Origin: Marivivens geojensis
GTDB taxonomy: Bacteria; Pseudomonadota; Alphaproteobacteria; Rhodobacterales; Rhodobacteraceae
Direction of reading: 5' to 3'
Assembly (NCBI RefSeq): GCF_023540835.1
Contig: NZ_JALKCU010000001.1
Coordinates: 310,001-374,000 of the forward strand
Length of the DNA: 64,000 bases
Below, piece after piece: positions 62,105 through 64,000 of the stretch (the first letter of the stretch is position 1; each line of letters starts with the position of its first letter). The translations under genes and the position numbers were made by a program. A model generated the notes under the pieces. The model did not search any database and was not told the origin of the DNA. It was given only the letters and a program-made list of their open reading frames with translations.

Positions 62105-63355
62105 ATGACACTTGCAACAGACTTAGCAATCCGAAAGTGGAAGCCATCGAAGGACGGTGAAGCTGTCGGTACAGGTGGAAGGACTAGTCTTTACATTCGC
62201 GGTTGGAAAACCGGAGCTAAAGCTTTTTACTTCCGTGCTAAGACGTGGATCAAATTGGGTGATTATCCCGACGTTTCTCTTGCGCTCGCAAGGGAGTTAT
62301 CAACGGTTGCCAAGCGTATGTCGCGTGAAGGTTTTGGCGTTGATGCTCTCCGTCGTGGTTTTGCGAACGCAAAAACCGCGACAGAGTTTGAAGCGATTGT
62401 AAGGGGGGACATTCTGTCCGGGCTTTCAGTCTGTGGCGCCACAACTGCACCTACCTATGATGAGCTCTGGAATGAATGGTACAATGGGCGCAAAGCAAAG
62501 CTGCAAGACGGGCCAAGTAGACGTCGACCTGAAGCAATACACTTGCATCACATAAAGCCTGTATTGGGAAATCGACCAATTACAGAAATCAGAAGGCGGG
62601 AAATTTTTGATCTTTTAGAGCCACTTTTCCGCGAAAAGCCAGTCACCGCTGGGCATGCACTAGGTCATATACGAGCAGTTTTCGAGCGAGCTGCAAACAG
62701 AGAACTGATCGACGCAGACCCGACCCCCAATAAGTCGGCATTTGCCGACGCAATTGCAAGAAGAGACGTAAAGCATCACGGGACATTATCTCCCGACAGG
62801 ATGCCAACTTTATGGACATGGCTCGGGACAACCGATGCCAGCAAAGCAACGTGCCTCGCTATTTTGACGGCTATGACTTCGGGTCATAGGATCGGGGTTA
62901 TCATTAATGCTGAATGGGGGCATATTAACGAAGAAACCGCTGTTTGGACTGTACCAGCCCGCGCTGACCACGTCACGCCGGGCCGTATGAAGTCCGGGCG
63001 AGAATATGCATTGCGTTTGCCTGATAAACTGCTGGAAAGCTTACTTGACCTTAGACGCTCTCCAACGCAGCGGTATGTGTTTGAAAGTCCAACTACAGCT
63101 GGCCCGATCTCGTCGAACGCTATTCTCAAGACACTAAAGAGATTTGATGCTGATCTCACTGCGCATGGATTTAGAAATGCCATTAAGGGATGGTGTCGAA
63201 GCGCTAATCCGCCAGTGCCTGATCACATTGCTGATGCGTTTTGTGATCATAGTTTACGTGGTCTAGATGCAGCCTATCGACGTGGCGATACCAGTGCTGA
63301 GCGAGCTGATTTGGCAAGGCGTTTGTACAACTTTGTTACGGCGGTATCAGAATGA
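62105..63355 (+). CDS. int: Tyrosine recombinase (second integrase)
   Basis: 416 aa. The start at 62105 follows AAAGGAG; an upstream in-frame ATG (62063) is less likely. N-terminal region with KLGDYPDVSLALARELS (DUF4102-like). Catalytic domain with Arg in TSGHRIGV (about 260), HGFRNAIKGWC (about 352), DHSLRG and the nucleophile in AAYRRGD (about 389). It differs strongly from the island 1 integrase, so the two elements are not a recent tandem duplication, yet both lie next to the same core sequence. Confidence 0.92.
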   Translation: MTLATDLAIRKWKPSKDGEAVGTGGRTSLYIRGWKTGAKAFYFRAKTWIKLGDYPDVSLALARELSTVAKRMSREGFGVDALRRGFANAKTATEFEAIVRGDILSGLSVCGATTAPTYDELWNEWYNGRKAKLQDGPSRRRPEAIHLHHIKPVLGNRPITEIRRREIFDLLEPLFREKPVTAGHALGHIRAVFERAANRELIDADPTPNKSAFADAIARRDVKHHGTLSPDRMPTLWTWLGTTDASKATCLAILTAMTSGHRIGVIINAEWGHINEETAVWTVPARADHVTPGRMKSGREYALRLPDKLLESLLDLRRSPTQRYVFESPTTAGPISSNAILKTLKRFDADLTAHGFRNAIKGWCRSANPPVPDHIADAFCDHSLRGLDAAYRRGDTSAERADLARRLYNFVTAVSE

Positions 63356-63759
63356 CTGATGAAAAACGCGCCCTAGTCCGCGCGAAAATTATACATGAAC
63401 TTCTGGACTACGAAGCAAATGGTGACAGGCGTCACCTAGCTACCATTGCCGAGATGATGGCAGAACATATCGGAGTGCCTGATGCCGGTGCCGAAATAGC
63501 TGCCATCTTATTATCTGAAAAGACGTTACCAAAGTTGAAGGCAAAAATTGGAATAAATCAGCAAGTAGAGGATGCTCTCATACGCCATCTTTGGATCGGT
63601 TGGAGGGGACAGAGGCCAAACCACGAAGTCTACACGGCTATTAAAAAAGTCCTCATCCAGAACAATTTGCCAGGGTGGGGCATGACCAACGAGGGTGCTG
63701 AGGAACGCATTCGCAAACGCATCGAGCGTATGGGGCTCGATAAAGTGGACAATTCGTAA
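63352..63759 (+). CDS. Hypothetical protein coupled to integrase, 135 aa
   Basis: ATGA overlap with the integrase stop. Mostly helical and charged: ALVRAKIIHELLDYEANGDR, an EIAAILLSEKTLPKLKAKIG stretch and a C-terminal GAEERIRKRIERMGLDKVD. I do not recognise a family. The tight coupling suggests a role in element maintenance or control of the recombinase. Confidence 0.7.
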   Translation: MTDEKRALVRAKIIHELLDYEANGDRRHLATIAEMMAEHIGVPDAGAEIAAILLSEKTLPKLKAKIGINQQVEDALIRHLWIGWRGQRPNHEVYTAIKKVLIQNNLPGWGMTNEGAEERIRKRIERMGLDKVDNS

Positions 63760-63828
63760 AAACTTGTCCTTGGACGGACCATTAGTATCTGTGTTCATTG
63801 CTGTGTCAGGACAAAACGGAGCGTATCC

Positions 63829-64000
63829 ATGCCTGACACTCTCAACCAAATCCGCTGGTTGAATGCCCAGCAAGTTGCAGCGCGCTATGGCTGCGGTCGT
63901 GTAACCGTTTACCGGATGGTAAAACGCGGTTTAATTCCAGCACCAATCCAGTTTTCTGGGCGAATGAGCCGTTGGGACATTCAGGCTCTCGACGCAGCCG
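63829..64000 (+). CDS. AlpA-like HTH regulator, 3' end outside window
   Basis: From the ATG at 63829 (GGAG at 63818): MPDTLNQIRWLNAQQVAARY, then CGRVTVYRMVKRGLIPAPI and MSRWDIQALDAA at the window edge. This is the HTH pattern of AlpA/excisionase-type proteins and is related in plan to 49191-49394. Truncated by the window end. Confidence 0.75.
   Translation, partial: MPDTLNQIRWLNAQQVAARYGCGRVTVYRMVKRGLIPAPIQFSGRMSRWDIQALDAA

Larger units (their letters stand above)
61937..64000. mobile_element. Second integrated element, left end only
   Basis: Begins at the shared core with integrase, a 135-aa protein and an AlpA-like gene, and continues past the window. Its base composition is AT-richer than the chromosome to the left. 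The boundary is inferred from the core repeat. Confidence 0.6.

Overview
The window reads as chromosomal DNA of a roseobacter-type alphaproteobacterium (Rhodobacteraceae). The evidence is gene content: glnK-amtB, smpB-dapA, a CobN-type cobalamin locus, tandem peptide deformylase genes before fmt, DUF1365/DUF3833/SDR, an alphaproteobacterial SMC and DUF1636 proteins. The left three quarters is dense core chromosome with many 4-bp ATGA overlaps. From about 47.5 kb to the right edge the window is accessory DNA with two tandem integrase-bearing elements.

Layout. 1-2.4 kb: a lipid/envelope cluster (5'-truncated DUF1365, DUF3833, SDR) and DUF3775. 2.4-6.6 kb: a class A penicillin-binding protein divergent from glnK-amtB. 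6.6-17.7 kb: aminotransferase, sulfurtransferase, smpB, ion channel, two EamA exporters, dapA, a soluble lytic transglycosylase, a divergent pair resembling the two halves of MnmC, and an FMN alpha-hydroxyacid dehydrogenase.

17.7-43 kb is mainly cobalamin and cobalt. It holds cobO, an uncharacterised multi-spanning membrane protein, cobN, cobW with a His-rich loop, DUF1636, cbtA and a 55-codon cbtB behind a cobalamin riboswitch. After smc, a glycosyltransferase and a lytic transglycosylase come cobD-cobC-DUF1636 and then the seven-gene operon (small His-bearing protein)-cbiX-cobH-cobL-cobI-cbiG/cobJ-cobM. The locus combines a late, aerobic-type chelatase (CobN) with CbiX and a CbiG/CobJ fusion, and it carries several metal-handling proteins: His tail on CbiX, His loop on CobW, CbtAB and two DUF1636. 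cobK, cobG, cobB, cobQ, cobS and cobT are not in the window. 43-47.4 kb: a C-S lyase, def, a catalytically degenerate def paralogue, fmt, a 54-aa membrane protein and a TRIC-type channel.

47.5-61.95 kb: an island bounded by a 15-bp direct repeat (ATGGCGGAGACGAAG). Its order is integrase, AlpA-like regulator, VapE-type primase/helicase, then an intergenic region with eight TGCGCA sites in two similarly spaced modules, then an orphan gene. This is the order seen in phage-satellite (PICI/P4-like) elements. The right half carries cargo: a LysE exporter with divergent Lrp regulator, and a GC-rich TetR/cytochrome b561/RND efflux module bracketed by a 33-bp repeat. A second element (integrase, 135-aa protein, AlpA-like) starts at the second repeat and runs off the window. 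No tRNA, rRNA, IS transposase or CRISPR array was recognised.
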